Shown here: positions 36,578 to 45,352 of the stretch, piece after piece
How positions within the stretch are numbered: position 1 is the stretch's first letter
How the letters are laid out: each line of letters begins with the position of its first letter
NCBI GenBank assembly: GCA_014859685.1
Contig: JACUTU010000008.1
Span: 1-51,022 of the forward strand
From: Sulfurospirillum sp.
GTDB taxonomy: Bacteria; Campylobacterota; Campylobacteria; Campylobacterales; Sulfurospirillaceae
Direction of reading: 5' to 3'
Length of the DNA: 51,022 nt
The notes under the pieces: generated by a model
What the model saw: only the letters and a program-made list of their open reading frames with translations
What the model was told of the DNA's origin: nothing
The model's database searches: none
Program-made: the position numbers and the translations under genes

Positions 36578-37912
36578 ATGAAAACACTCAGAGATATACC
36601 ACAAATAGATAAGTTTTTATCTTCACATGAATTTGGTGGCATTTGTAATGCCCTTTTGACTAAAATAGCACAAGAAGTCATACAAGAGCTTAGAGATGAT
36701 CTGCTGTGTAAAAACAGGGAGAGTTTTGATGAATTTGAACTGATATGTGAGGTTAAAAAACGATACCTTGCCTCATTTGAGTCTTCACTTATACCTATTA
36801 TAAATGCAACTGGCGTTATCTTGCATACAAATATGGGCAGAAGTCTTATCGCAAAAGAGTTGTTTTTGAATGTTGCAAAAGTAGTGTGTAACTACTCAAA
36901 TCTTGAATACAATCTTGAAAAAGGGTGCAGAGGCGAGCGATACGAACATGTAAGCGAACACCTCAAAACACTGCTAGGCGTTGAGGATGTTTTAGTTGTA
37001 AACAACAATGCAAGTGCGGTTTTTCTTATACTCAACACCTTTGCTGCAAACAAAGAGGTTGTTGTTTCTCGAGGTGAACTTGTAGAAATAGGTGGAAGTT
37101 TTCGTATTCCTGAAGTGATGCGCCAAAGTGGTGCGATACTCAAAGAAGTGGGAGCCACAAATAAAACAAAAAAAATCGACTATCAAAATGCAATCGGTGA
37201 AAATACGGCTATGCTTATGAAAGTGCATCAGTCCAACTTCAGTATCGAAGGATTTAGCGAGGCAACACCTTACGCGGATATAAAAAAACTCAGTGAGGAA
37301 CATGGGTTGATTGATTATTGTGATTGGGGAAGTGGATATATTCCAACGCTTCCTTACAATTTAGGCAACAAAGAGCCATCACTGCTCACATTTTTGCAAG
37401 ATAGGCCATCGCTACTAAGTTTCAGTGGTGATAAACTTTTTGGTTCAGTGCAAGCTGGAATCATCGTGGGCAAAAAAGAACTCATAAACAAACTCAAAAA
37501 AAATCAACTTTTGCGGATGTTACGCGTCGATAAGATAACGCTTGCCCTGCTAGAAGAAACGATCAAAGCTTATTTGCAAGAGCGATATGAGCAGATTCCA
37601 ACACTATGGCTTTTGATGCAGGATGTTGCAAGTTTACACAAAAGAGCCCTACATGTAAGGGTGCAAATCGGGAAAAATCTGTGTGAAGTGGTAGAGAGTA
37701 GAACTTTTATGGGTGGTGGCACTTTGCCAAATAGAGATTTTCCAACTGTAGCCCTACATGTAAGGGGCAAAGCGGTTGTATTGGAGAAAAAATTTCGAGA
37801 AAACCACCTCATCGGACGCATAGAAAATGACAAATTTTTAATTGATTTTCGTAGCATTTTACCAGAACTCGAGCCACAAATTATTCAAATAGCAAAAGGA
37901 ATATTGGGATGA
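36578..37912 (+). CDS. selA: L-seryl-tRNA(Sec) selenium transferase SelA
   Basis: A 444-residue PLP enzyme that converts Ser-tRNA(Sec) to Sec-tRNA(Sec). The family motifs INATGVILHTNMGRSLI and LLSFSGDKLFGSVQAGIIVG are present; the Lys of SGDK carries PLP. It has two TACATGTA repeats 105 bp apart, both encoding ALHVR. The stop overlaps selB (ATGA). Confidence 0.96.
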   Translation: MKTLRDIPQIDKFLSSHEFGGICNALLTKIAQEVIQELRDDLLCKNRESFDEFELICEVKKRYLASFESSLIPIINATGVILHTNMGRSLIAKELFLNVAKVVCNYSNLEYNLEKGCRGERYEHVSEHLKTLLGVEDVLVVNNNASAVFLILNTFAANKEVVVSRGELVEIGGSFRIPEVMRQSGAILKEVGATNKTKKIDYQNAIGENTAMLMKVHQSNFSIEGFSEATPYADIKKLSEEHGLIDYCDWGSGYIPTLPYNLGNKEPSLLTFLQDRPSLLSFSGDKLFGSVQAGIIVGKKELINKLKKNQLLRMLRVDKITLALLEETIKAYLQERYEQIPTLWLLMQDVASLHKRALHVRVQIGKNLCEVVESRTFMGGGTLPNRDFPTVALHVRGKAVVLEKKFRENHLIGRIENDKFLIDFRSILPELEPQIIQIAKGILG

Positions 37913-39741
37913 AGCACATCATAGTAGGAACAGCTGGACATGTAGATCATGGCAAAACAGCACTTATAGAAGCACTCAGCGGATTTGCTGGGGATAATCT
38001 TGAAGAAGAAAAACGCCGTGGCATTACCATCAATCTAAGCTTTTCAAATCTCACAAATGAAGATACAAATATCGGCTTTATCGATGTTCCAGGACATGAA
38101 AGTTTGCTCAAAAATATGATAGCAGGAGCTTTTGGATTTGACGGCGCACTTGTAGTTATTGATACAAAAGAAGGCGTAATGCCCCAAACTAAAGAGCATC
38201 TTGAGATCTTAAATCTCTTACATGTAAACACCATCATCATAGCACTCACAAAATCTGATCTCGCAAGCAAAGAAGCGATAGAACAAAGAACAAAAGAGAT
38301 ACAAGAATACATTGAAGCTTTTTCACATCTACACTTACAAAGTATAGTACCAGTGAGCATTTACGATGCAAACTCGATAGAATCGCTCAAAAAAGAACTT
38401 TTTGCCATACCAATCATCGCTAAACAAAGCAATGGGCTTTTTCGCTACTACATCGACCGCTCTTTTTCACTCGCAGGCGTTGGCACAGTTACTACCGGCA
38501 CCGTACTTGATGGCTCACTCAGTGTTGGAGATAAAGTGTATGCACCTGAACTTGAGTGTGAATTTAGCGTGCGAAATCTACAAGTTCATGAAAAAGATGT
38601 TAAAACAGCTCTAAGTTCACAGCGAACCGCAATCAATCTACAAAATCCAAAAATTGCCCTAAAAAAAGGAACACTTCTTTGCAAAAAAGGCTACATAAAG
38701 GGATTTTCTAGTGTTGATGTTTGGGTTGAGAGCATAGCAAACCATAGCATAAAACACGATACAATTGTGCAACTTTTTGTTGGTACAAAACAAGTTGAAG
38801 CCAAAGTCCTTTTACTTGATGAAGAGAGTGAAACACAAGGTGGCTATGCCAAAATACAGTTTCAAAAAAAGATGTTTTTAGTCTATGATGAGCCATTTAT
38901 CATCTGTAATTCAGGCAGAACTATCGGAGGCGGAAGAGTTTTAAATCCAACCAACGATCCAATCAAGAAAAAAATCAAAAAAGAACTGCTCGTGAATCTT
39001 AAAAACAAAGATTTTCAACAAGCATTTGAAATCCTTATTACCATCCACAAAAGAGGCTTTGGACTCATCTCATCAAATCAACGCTTTGGACTGAACCATG
39101 ATGAAGCGATACAAATAGCAAAAAAAATGCAAAATATCTTTGTCGATGAAGCTGGACTTGTTTTGTATCCACAAGATATAAAAAATGAATTAGAAAATAC
39201 TATCAATGCTATCTATAAAAAAAACCAATATGCCTTACTTTCAGCAAATTCACTCAATCTCAAAATAAAATGGGCAAGTCAATCACTCATAGCTCAAGTG
39301 TTAGCAGATATTTGCAAGAGCGGTAAACTTGTATTTGAAAATGGTATATATAAAAATGCGTCCATAAAAATCGATGATATAGCCACTTTGGTGGAGGGCA
39401 AAATCTATGAGATACTTGAACAAGAAGGACACTCGCCAAGTGCTCCTTATAACATCTATGATGATCTAGATATCGATCGATTGATGGGAGATAATGCACT
39501 TAAAAGCTTATGTAAAGCCAAGAAAGTAATCCGCCTCGCACACAATCTTTTTATAACAGCGCCGGCACTTAGTAAAATTATGGTAGCTTTTAGAGAAATC
39601 ATCAAAACACAAGGTTATATCGATATCAAAAAAGCCAAAGAGCATTATGACCTCAGCCGAAAATACCTCGTAGCTTACCTTGATTATCTTGATTTGTATG
39701 ATGATATAAAAAAAGATGGGGACAAGCGAGTGATGGTCTAA
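37909..39741 (+). CDS. selB: Selenocysteine-specific elongation factor SelB
   Basis: A 610-residue GTPase that brings Sec-tRNA(Sec) to UGA codons with a SECIS hairpin. G motifs are GTAGHVDHGKTAL, DVPGHE and TKSD; the EF-Tu-like domains follow, and about 250 C-terminal residues form winged helices for SECIS binding (RKYLVAYLDYLDLYDDIKKDG at the end). Its substrates in this window are fdhA and selD. The tRNA-Sec gene was not found here. Confidence 0.96.
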   Translation: MKHIIVGTAGHVDHGKTALIEALSGFAGDNLEEEKRRGITINLSFSNLTNEDTNIGFIDVPGHESLLKNMIAGAFGFDGALVVIDTKEGVMPQTKEHLEILNLLHVNTIIIALTKSDLASKEAIEQRTKEIQEYIEAFSHLHLQSIVPVSIYDANSIESLKKELFAIPIIAKQSNGLFRYYIDRSFSLAGVGTVTTGTVLDGSLSVGDKVYAPELECEFSVRNLQVHEKDVKTALSSQRTAINLQNPKIALKKGTLLCKKGYIKGFSSVDVWVESIANHSIKHDTIVQLFVGTKQVEAKVLLLDEESETQGGYAKIQFQKKMFLVYDEPFIICNSGRTIGGGRVLNPTNDPIKKKIKKELLVNLKNKDFQQAFEILITIHKRGFGLISSNQRFGLNHDEAIQIAKKMQNIFVDEAGLVLYPQDIKNELENTINAIYKKNQYALLSANSLNLKIKWASQSLIAQVLADICKSGKLVFENGIYKNASIKIDDIATLVEGKIYEILEQEGHSPSAPYNIYDDLDIDRLMGDNALKSLCKAKKVIRLAHNLFITAPALSKIMVAFREIIKTQGYIDIKKAKEHYDLSRKYLVAYLDYLDLYDDIKKDGDKRVMV

Positions 39742-39755
39742 TCTCTCTCGCAACT

Positions 39756-39845
39756 TACTGATGTTACGCACTAAAGCTACGAAAAGGGTACTTTTTGAGA
39801 AAATGAGAGGTATTTACGAACTTTTTTACAAAAGTGCGTAAGGTC
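39756..39845. repeat. Dispersed repeat, copy 1
   Basis: Downstream of selB. Read on the minus strand it shares blocks with 45058-45170: CCTTACRCACTTTT, an A-rich AAAAAGTACCCTYTTCGTAG followed by CTTTAG, and CGTAACATCAG. A fragment of the first block also occurs at 33083-33091. The blocks are separated by unrelated spacers. Nature unknown. Confidence 0.55.
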
Positions 39846-39871
39846 AATTAAGAAATTGATTTTATCATAAT

Positions 39872-40069
39872 TTATGAGAGAAGTTCTTGAAACCAAATCT
39901 CATTTTGCGCACTTGCATTTTCTTTAGATTTGTAGAGATTTTTAAGGACAGAAATGAGATCTTCATAACTTAAAAGTTCCAACACATGTAACTCCATCGG
40001 AGTGGCATTTGGGTCTGATTCGATCATCTTGGCAATTTCACTTATAATTTCAGCTTTATTTTGATTCAT
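39872..40069 (-). CDS. Small hypothetical protein (65 aa)
   Basis: A 65-residue acidic helical protein (MNQNKAEIISEIAKMIESDPNA, then LHVLELLSYEDLISVLKNLYKSK). The ribosome site is weak. Composition and codon use resemble the neighbouring genes, and it sits between selB and the DsbC-like gene with its own gap on each side. No family recognised. Confidence 0.55.
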   Translation of the reverse strand: MNQNKAEIISEIAKMIESDPNATPMELHVLELLSYEDLISVLKNLYKSKENASAQNEIWFQELLS

Positions 40070-40157
40070 GAATATCTTTTATACTTCTGGCTATTCGCAT
40101 TTAGGGGAGATGTTAAAATCCTCCCATCTGCTAAGAAGATTTTAACATATTTTTGCG

Positions 40158-40874
40158 TTATTTGAGCAGATCTGCCTCTGGAACATACAAAGGCACGCCT
40201 TTGAGTCCTGCTGTGAAGTATTTTTGGCGGAGTTTTTCGAGGGCGTCTACTTCTTCGTCACTAACTTTAGCATCTACATCACCATTGTAGTATTTTCGTA
40301 AAATTTTAATCTTTTCGGCTGTATCCTCGATTGCGTTTGTTTGTTTGTAAATGAGCACAGATTTTTCGAGTGAACTTCTATCATGTACTGGGGTAAAAAT
40401 GAGTTTTAGATTGTAATTTTTGAGTTTTTCTTCAATTGCTTGTAGCTCTTTATTGCAAAATGGACATTCTGGATCTGTAAATTCTATCAATGTTGGTTTG
40501 TTTGCATCATTACCAACTATAAGAATGTTTTTGGCATCTTCATTTTTATAGACTTTTGCTAACTCTTGCATAAACTTTGCTTTATCAAGTTTTTCCTTGA
40601 TACTACCGCCATCGTTGATACTAATTACATCTGGAAATATCAAATCACCTTGTGTAAAAACAGACATTTTTTGTGAACGGCTGCCATCGCTTATATTGAG
40701 TGAAACATAATCCATATCTTTAATCTGTTCTATACTTGATCTTGAAGTAACTTCTATTTTTATGTTTGGCACAGGGATTTGGGATTTGAAATACTCCACG
40801 ATTTGAGCATCGCTTGCTGCAAAAAGTGATGAACTAAAAGCCAAAATAGAGAGAAACGATACAGTTTTTTTCAT
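40158..40874 (-). CDS. Periplasmic DsbC/DsbG-like thiol:disulfide protein
   Basis: About 238 residues with a signal peptide (MKKTVSFLSILAFSSSLFAA). The thioredoxin-fold domain has the active site CPFC at 137-140 in FTDPECPFCNKELQ, and a cis-Pro loop near the end (LKGVPLYVPE). An N-terminal domain of about 100 residues resembles the DsbC dimerisation region. ATG 40874 is chosen for its AAAGG; a longer in-frame start at 40922 lacks a leader that makes sense. It is divergent from the regulator at 41030. Confidence 0.85.
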   Translation of the reverse strand: MKKTVSFLSILAFSSSLFAASDAQIVEYFKSQIPVPNIKIEVTSRSSIEQIKDMDYVSLNISDGSRSQKMSVFTQGDLIFPDVISINDGGSIKEKLDKAKFMQELAKVYKNEDAKNILIVGNDANKPTLIEFTDPECPFCNKELQAIEEKLKNYNLKLIFTPVHDRSSLEKSVLIYKQTNAIEDTAEKIKILRKYYNGDVDAKVSDEEVDALEKLRQKYFTAGLKGVPLYVPEADLLK

Positions 40875-40932
40875 AATAAACCTTTTAAAACGAGATGTTT
40901 TGAATGCTTTATGCGTATTCAATTTGGTTATT

Positions 40933-40938
40933 ATTATA
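40933..40938 (-). promoter_or_regulatory. Predicted -10 box of the DsbC-like gene
   Basis: TATAAT on the minus strand in TTGTATAATAATAACC, about 60 bases before the start codon. No convincing -35 box. Confidence 0.45.
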
Positions 40939-41004
40939 CAATAGCAACTTCAAATATATTGTAAATAATTTTTTATGCTTAACACTTTATTAACATAAAA
41001 TCTT

Positions 41005-41010
41005 TATAAT
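41005..41010 (+). promoter_or_regulatory. Predicted -10 box of the regulator/kinase operon
   Basis: TATAAT preceded by T-rich sequence, 20 bases before the ATG at 41030; AGGAG at 41019-41023 is the ribosome site. If this is the true -10, the leader is very short. Confidence 0.45.
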
Positions 41011-41029
41011 TTACCACTAGGAGTACGCC

Positions 41030-41713
41030 ATGCAAACAAATATAATTATGATAGAAGATGATGAAGAATTGGCGATGATGCTGATTGATTTTTTAGCAAA
41101 ATACAATGTAAGTGTTGAAAATTTTGATGATCCTTACATCGGCATAAGTGCTATGAATATCAAAAAATATGATCTACTCATTCTCGATCTCTCTTTACCT
41201 AGTATGGATGGTCTTGAGATTTGTAGAGAAATACGCACAAAAAGAAACAATATCCCCATCATCATCTCAAGTGCAAGGAGTGATCTTGAAGACAAGATAA
41301 TCGGGCTGGAGCTTGGAGCAGATGATTATCTACCAAAACCCTATGAGCCTAAAGAGTTGTATGCTAGAATTATGAGCGTATTGCGACGCTATAAAAAAGG
41401 TTCATTTGAAAGTTTTGATGAGGAAGAAGCTGCCATAAAACTTGCAAAAAATGGTGCTGAAATACTTTTTAATGGTGTTGCCCTACCGCTCACAAGAGCA
41501 GAATTTGAAGTGCTTAGTTACATGTTAAAAAAGCGAGAATGCGTCATCTCCCGAAATGAACTCATCCATAACGCCCCCTCACTCAATGAAGAAAGTGATA
41601 GCAGAAGCCTTGATGTGCTTATCAGCCGCATCCGCTCAAAGCTGGGTGAAAATTCTAAAAACCAACAATACATCCGCTCCATCAGAGGCGTGGGCTATAG
41701 GCTACATGTATGA
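41030..41713 (+). CDS. OmpR-family response regulator
   Basis: A 227-residue regulator with a receiver domain (phosphoacceptor D53 in LILDLSLPSMDGLE, K in YLPKPYEP) and an OmpR-type winged helix (LTRAEFEVLSYMLKK, then SRSLDVLISRIRSKLG and IRGVGYRLHV). Its final codons and stop lie in a TACATGTA repeat, and the stop overlaps the kinase start (ATGA). Confidence 0.94.
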   Translation: MQTNIIMIEDDEELAMMLIDFLAKYNVSVENFDDPYIGISAMNIKKYDLLILDLSLPSMDGLEICREIRTKRNNIPIIISSARSDLEDKIIGLELGADDYLPKPYEPKELYARIMSVLRRYKKGSFESFDEEEAAIKLAKNGAEILFNGVALPLTRAEFEVLSYMLKKRECVISRNELIHNAPSLNEESDSRSLDVLISRIRSKLGENSKNQQYIRSIRGVGYRLHV

Positions 41714-42960
41714 ATAAACATTGGATCCATTCACTCATAACCAAAATCACGCTCATCTTTACACTTGCTATTTTAGGAATTATGGCAATTGCTTTTTCAT
41801 TTCATAACTACAACAACCAAAAAGAACTTGAAAATATAGAGCAATTAGCCCGCTATAGTTTAAGAGGCAACTATGTAAACCATGGTGATTTTGATATCAC
41901 AAACTTTAAAGATATAGATTTTACCCCCGTGCAAGATCAGAAACTAGCAAGAGAGATCTTTGAAAAAAATAAACCAATTTTTCCACCATCTCTCAACCAA
42001 AACAGAGGTGCAGGCATGGCAGGGACTATGATGCATCAAAAAATCAAAGCAGTCATTTATAGAGGAAAATTTTATATCATTATCAAACAAAACAATGATA
42101 AAAATTTACTCTTCAACACCCCTTTTTCAAAAGATATATTTAGTTCAATTTTGTTTCCGCTACTTTTTATTGTGCTTGTTTTGTTGCTATATATCGCCAT
42201 CATCAAAGCCATCATTCCTATTTATGATTTACAAAAAAAAGTCAGGCATTTTGCACTTGGAGATTATGAGATAAATTGTGCAAGCACAAATAAAGATGAG
42301 ATTGGATTACTTGCAAATGAATTCCACAATGCTGTGCAAAAAATCAAACAACTTCGAGATTCAAGGCAACTGTTTTTGCGTAACATCATGCATGAGCTTA
42401 AAACCCCTATCACAAAGGGCAAATTTTTAGCCGAAAGCATAACAAATAGCAATCACCAAAAAGCGTTGCAAAATATTTTCAACAGACAAGAGGCGCTTTT
42501 GCGTGATTTTTCTCGCATCGAAAAACTTTCAGCAGATGAGATCAAACTCGATATTCGCACTTATAATCTTGAAGATATCCTTGATTTTGCACTCGACATT
42601 CTTGATGCAGATTCCTTACATGTAAAGTCAAATATCACACCCATAAGAATCAATGCTGATTTTGAACTTTTTGGCACAGCTTTGAAAAATCTGCTTGACA
42701 ATGGCATCAAATACGCAAGTGATCATAAGGTAACCATCACCAACTCACAAGAACAAATCACCATCACAAATGAAGCACCAACGCTTGAATTCCCACTTGA
42801 ACGCTACGCTGAACCTTACTTTTTAGAGGGCAAAAAACAGAAAAGTTCCCGAGGACTTGGCTTTGGACTTTTTATCACTTACCATATCATCAAACTCCAT
42901 GGAATGCAACTGCTTTATGAGAGAAATGACGCAAACAATATTTTTACCATTAAGCTTTGA
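41710..42960 (+). CDS. ArsS-family sensor histidine kinase
   Basis: A 416-residue kinase with membrane helices at about 10-30 and 135-160, a periplasmic domain of about 100 residues, a HAMP-like linker, phosphoacceptor H228 in NIMHELKTPITKGKFLAES, and a divergent catalytic domain (LLDNGIKYASD; SSRGLGFGLFITYHI). The compact catalytic core and the 'HELKTPITKGKF' box are typical of the Campylobacterota ArsS acid-response family. The signal here is unproven. Confidence 0.9.
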   Translation: MNKHWIHSLITKITLIFTLAILGIMAIAFSFHNYNNQKELENIEQLARYSLRGNYVNHGDFDITNFKDIDFTPVQDQKLAREIFEKNKPIFPPSLNQNRGAGMAGTMMHQKIKAVIYRGKFYIIIKQNNDKNLLFNTPFSKDIFSSILFPLLFIVLVLLLYIAIIKAIIPIYDLQKKVRHFALGDYEINCASTNKDEIGLLANEFHNAVQKIKQLRDSRQLFLRNIMHELKTPITKGKFLAESITNSNHQKALQNIFNRQEALLRDFSRIEKLSADEIKLDIRTYNLEDILDFALDILDADSLHVKSNITPIRINADFELFGTALKNLLDNGIKYASDHKVTITNSQEQITITNEAPTLEFPLERYAEPYFLEGKKQKSSRGLGFGLFITYHIIKLHGMQLLYERNDANNIFTIKL

Positions 42961-42984
42961 AGCAAATATTAAGTAAAACTTAAA

Positions 42985-43197
42985 TATAATGCGTGCAATT
43001 TCAAACTTTCATTGCATTGAAATTCTTTAAAACCTGCCAAGATTTAGGGTCAGCCTGAGCAAGTATGTAGGTTTTTGCATACTAGTTACCGAGTTGCCAA
43101 AGATATCATCTCCAATAACTCCACAAATTTTTATGTAGTAACGCTTTCGCTTTACAAGATGAACTTCAGTGTATGAAGTTTTGAAAAATACACCACA
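42985..43197 (+). promoter_or_regulatory. Promoter and long leader of the DEAD-box helicase gene
   Basis: A TATAAT box at 42985-42990 would give a leader of about 200 bases. The leader can fold: AAAACCT (43029-43035) with AGGTTTT (43069-43075), and AACTTCA (43162-43168) with TGAAGTT (43174-43180) just before the start codon. The second hairpin followed by TTTTG could act as a weak attenuator. No ORF of note lies here. Confidence 0.4.
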
Positions 43198-44736
43198 ATG
43201 GAAAAACAACACATGAACACATTTGAAGCATTTAATCTGCATCCAGATATTCTCAAAGCCGTCAAAGAAGCTGGCTTCAGAGAACCAAGCCCCGTACAAG
43301 AACACGCTATTCCGCTTGTATTAGCAGGCAATGACATCGTAGCACAAGCACAAACAGGCACAGGTAAAACTGCGGCTTTCGGACTTTCAACTATGAGTAT
43401 GATTGATCCAAACTCTCAAAAAGTAGATATCCTTGTTATCACACCAACAAGAGAACTCGCAACACAAGTGAGTGATGAACTCTATTCACTCGGAAGATTC
43501 CGCGACATCAAAACAGTTACCATCTACGGAGGAAGCTCTTATTCAAGGCAACTAGCGCTCATCGAAAAAGGTGCGAGCGTAGTCGTTGCAACTCCTGGGC
43601 GTATGCTCGATCTTCTTAAAAACGGCAGACTTCCAGGATTTGCTCCTGCTATCGTAGTTTTAGATGAAGCTGATGAGATGCTTGATATGGGATTTTTAGA
43701 AGACATAGAGGCTATCTTTACTTTTTTACCAAAAAAACGACAAACACTACTTTTCTCCGCAACTATGCCAGACCCGATCAAAAGACTTGCTCAACGCATT
43801 TTAAATGATCCAAAATATGTAAGCATTACCCCAAAAGATCACACAACAAATGAAGATATAGAACAACTTTACTATGTTATCAATGAGTATGAGAGAGATT
43901 ATGCGATGATCCGTCTTTTGGATTCAACTGAAACAGAAAAAGCTATCGTATTTTGTCGCACAAAAAAAGAGGTTGATAGACTTTCAACAGCACTTATTGC
44001 GGTTGGTCATTCTGTAAAAGGTTTGCATGGCGATATGGAACAAAACCAAAGAGAAAGTGTTATTAAAGCATTTAGAAGTTCACAAATTCAAATTCTCGTA
44101 GCAACTGATGTTGCGGCTCGAGGTCTAAATGTGACCGATATCACACATGTTTTCAACTTCCATATGCCATTTGATCCAGAAAGTTATGTACACCGTATAG
44201 GCAGAACAGGAAGGGCTGGCAGAAAGGGAACAGCGATCACACTCGTAACACCTATGGAATACCACTCAATGCAAAGAATTGCTAAAAAAGTAGGCACAAA
44301 TTTACAACAAAAACTTGTACCAACACTAGGTGATGTCACTGAAAGTAGACTTGCAAAATTGGCTGATGCAATCACTCATGCACAACTCAATGATAGTGCA
44401 CAAAAACTACTCAATGCCCTAGAGGGAGAGATGGATTTGGCACAAATTTCACTTAAACTCATCTCTATGCTTATGGATCAAAACACACCACAAGGACCTG
44501 ATCGCATAGGTTTAGACAAAAAAACACTTACAAGCGTCATCCAAAGACTTGGCGAAAAAGATCAAAGTAAAAGAAATTCACGCTTTGGAAGAAATCCTAG
44601 AAGTGGTGGAGGCTATGGCGATAGAAACAAAAGCAGAAGTCAGGATACTAGAAGCTCACGCGATAGTGGTGGTAACCGAGATGGCGCCCGTTCAGGATTC
44701 AGAGGAAAAAGTTCTTCAAGTAGAGACAGGGGTTAG
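43198..44736 (+). CDS. DEAD-box ATP-dependent RNA helicase (DeaD/CsdA-like)
   Basis: A 512-residue helicase with Q motif (PSPVQEHAIPL), AQTGTGKT, PTRELA, DEAD (LDEADEMLDMGF), SAT, and HRIGRTGRAGRKG. After the two RecA domains comes an approximately 80-residue linker and an Arg/Gly/Ser-rich tail (RNPRSGGGYGDRNKSR and on) for RNA binding, as in CsdA-type helicases that act on ribosome assembly and cold-shock mRNAs. The start could also be the ATG at 43213; neither has a strong ribosome site. Confidence 0.93.
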   Translation: MEKQHMNTFEAFNLHPDILKAVKEAGFREPSPVQEHAIPLVLAGNDIVAQAQTGTGKTAAFGLSTMSMIDPNSQKVDILVITPTRELATQVSDELYSLGRFRDIKTVTIYGGSSYSRQLALIEKGASVVVATPGRMLDLLKNGRLPGFAPAIVVLDEADEMLDMGFLEDIEAIFTFLPKKRQTLLFSATMPDPIKRLAQRILNDPKYVSITPKDHTTNEDIEQLYYVINEYERDYAMIRLLDSTETEKAIVFCRTKKEVDRLSTALIAVGHSVKGLHGDMEQNQRESVIKAFRSSQIQILVATDVAARGLNVTDITHVFNFHMPFDPESYVHRIGRTGRAGRKGTAITLVTPMEYHSMQRIAKKVGTNLQQKLVPTLGDVTESRLAKLADAITHAQLNDSAQKLLNALEGEMDLAQISLKLISMLMDQNTPQGPDRIGLDKKTLTSVIQRLGEKDQSKRNSRFGRNPRSGGGYGDRNKSRSQDTRSSRDSGGNRDGARSGFRGKSSSSRDRG

Positions 44737-44742
44737 ATTTTT

Positions 44743-44790
44743 TTGATTTTTGAACATTCGCTTGCTATAATTGCAAACAAATGTTCAAAA
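44743..44790 (+). promoter_or_regulatory. Sigma-70 promoter with overlapping 11-bp inverted repeat
   Basis: TTGATT (44743-44748), a 17-base spacer and TATAAT (44766-44771) make a near-consensus promoter. The inverted repeat TTTTGAACATT (44748-44758) / AATGTTCAAAA (44780-44790) brackets the -10 box, as an operator would. It drives the small gene at 44803. Confidence 0.75.
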
Positions 44791-44802
44791 TAAGGAGTAT
44801 TT

Positions 44803-44961
44803 ATGGATAATAACAAAAACTTATTGGCGTGCAACAATGAAAAATGTATCAAAAATAAAGAGTGCTTGCGATATGAACTTTTTATCAAAGGTGCAAAAGA
44901 GTTTTCCACCAATGGTGGCAATGCACAAAAAGGCTGTGGCAAATTTGTTTTTAAAAAATAA
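44803..44961 (+). CDS. 52-residue cysteine-containing small protein
   Basis: MDNNKNLLACNNEKCIKNKE opens a 52-residue basic protein with four cysteines (ACNNEKC, KECLRY, KGCGKF), a spacing that could bind one metal ion or Fe-S centre. AAGGAG lies 6 bases before the ATG, and a near-consensus promoter precedes it, so it is very likely expressed on its own. I do not recognise the family. A T-rich tract follows the stop, without a clear hairpin. Confidence 0.75.
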   Translation: MDNNKNLLACNNEKCIKNKECLRYELFIKGAKEFSTNGGNAQKGCGKFVFKK

Positions 44962-45352
44962 AATCTAATTTTTTCTTTTTTTATCCCCACACATACATGT
45001 AGAATGTCTATTTTTTAGTCACTCTACATGTAACTTTCTTGTTATAGCAACTAACCTTACACACTTTTACAAAAAAGTACCCTCTTCGTAGCTTTAGGGG
45101 ATGGTAGGAACATTTGCCCTTGCCACTAAAACGGACGCATTCGTTTTAGTTCGTAACATCAGAAAACAACTGCCAGCCACATCAATGCACGAAATTCTTC
45201 CGTTTTTTGGGAATCGCAAAGAATTATCGATTATGTCTACACTTTCCTCAAACGCAAGCGAGAAGCTGCCATGAAGTTTTAGTATGAAATGCACCAAGGC
45301 ATTCAAGAATCACTAGTGGAATTGTAAAAAAGAGTTGCAAGCGTATAAGACG
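44962..45352. repeat. Intergenic region with paired TACATGTA sites and dispersed repeat copy 2
   Basis: About 390 bp with no convincing gene. Two TACATGTA palindromes (44994, 45025) stand as TACATGTAGA and TCTACATGTA and could pair as a 10-bp stem. From 45058 to 45170 lies the second copy of the dispersed repeat described at 39756. Inside it ACTAAAACG and CGTTTTAGT form a 9-bp hairpin around eight bases (45126-45151). The rest may be a decayed gene; no frame is conserved enough to name. Confidence 0.5.

Noticed and set aside
39756-39780. Integron attC-like site (CGTAACATCAG...)
   Set aside because: The core sites do not fit the GTTRRRY/RYYYAAC pattern and no integrase is nearby.
39742-39871. 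Possible tRNA-Sec (selC) next to selAB
   Set aside because: No cloverleaf, no CCA-type end and no UCA anticodon arm could be found here or in the other gaps; the gap is filled by a dispersed repeat.
44994-45032. CRISPR-like array from repeated TACATGTA
   Set aside because: Units are only 8-10 bp, irregularly spaced and spread over 39 kb; no cas genes.
45094-45306. 70-codon minus-strand ORF in the gap before nspC
   Set aside because: No ribosome site, no family and it overlaps the dispersed repeat; left as non-coding.
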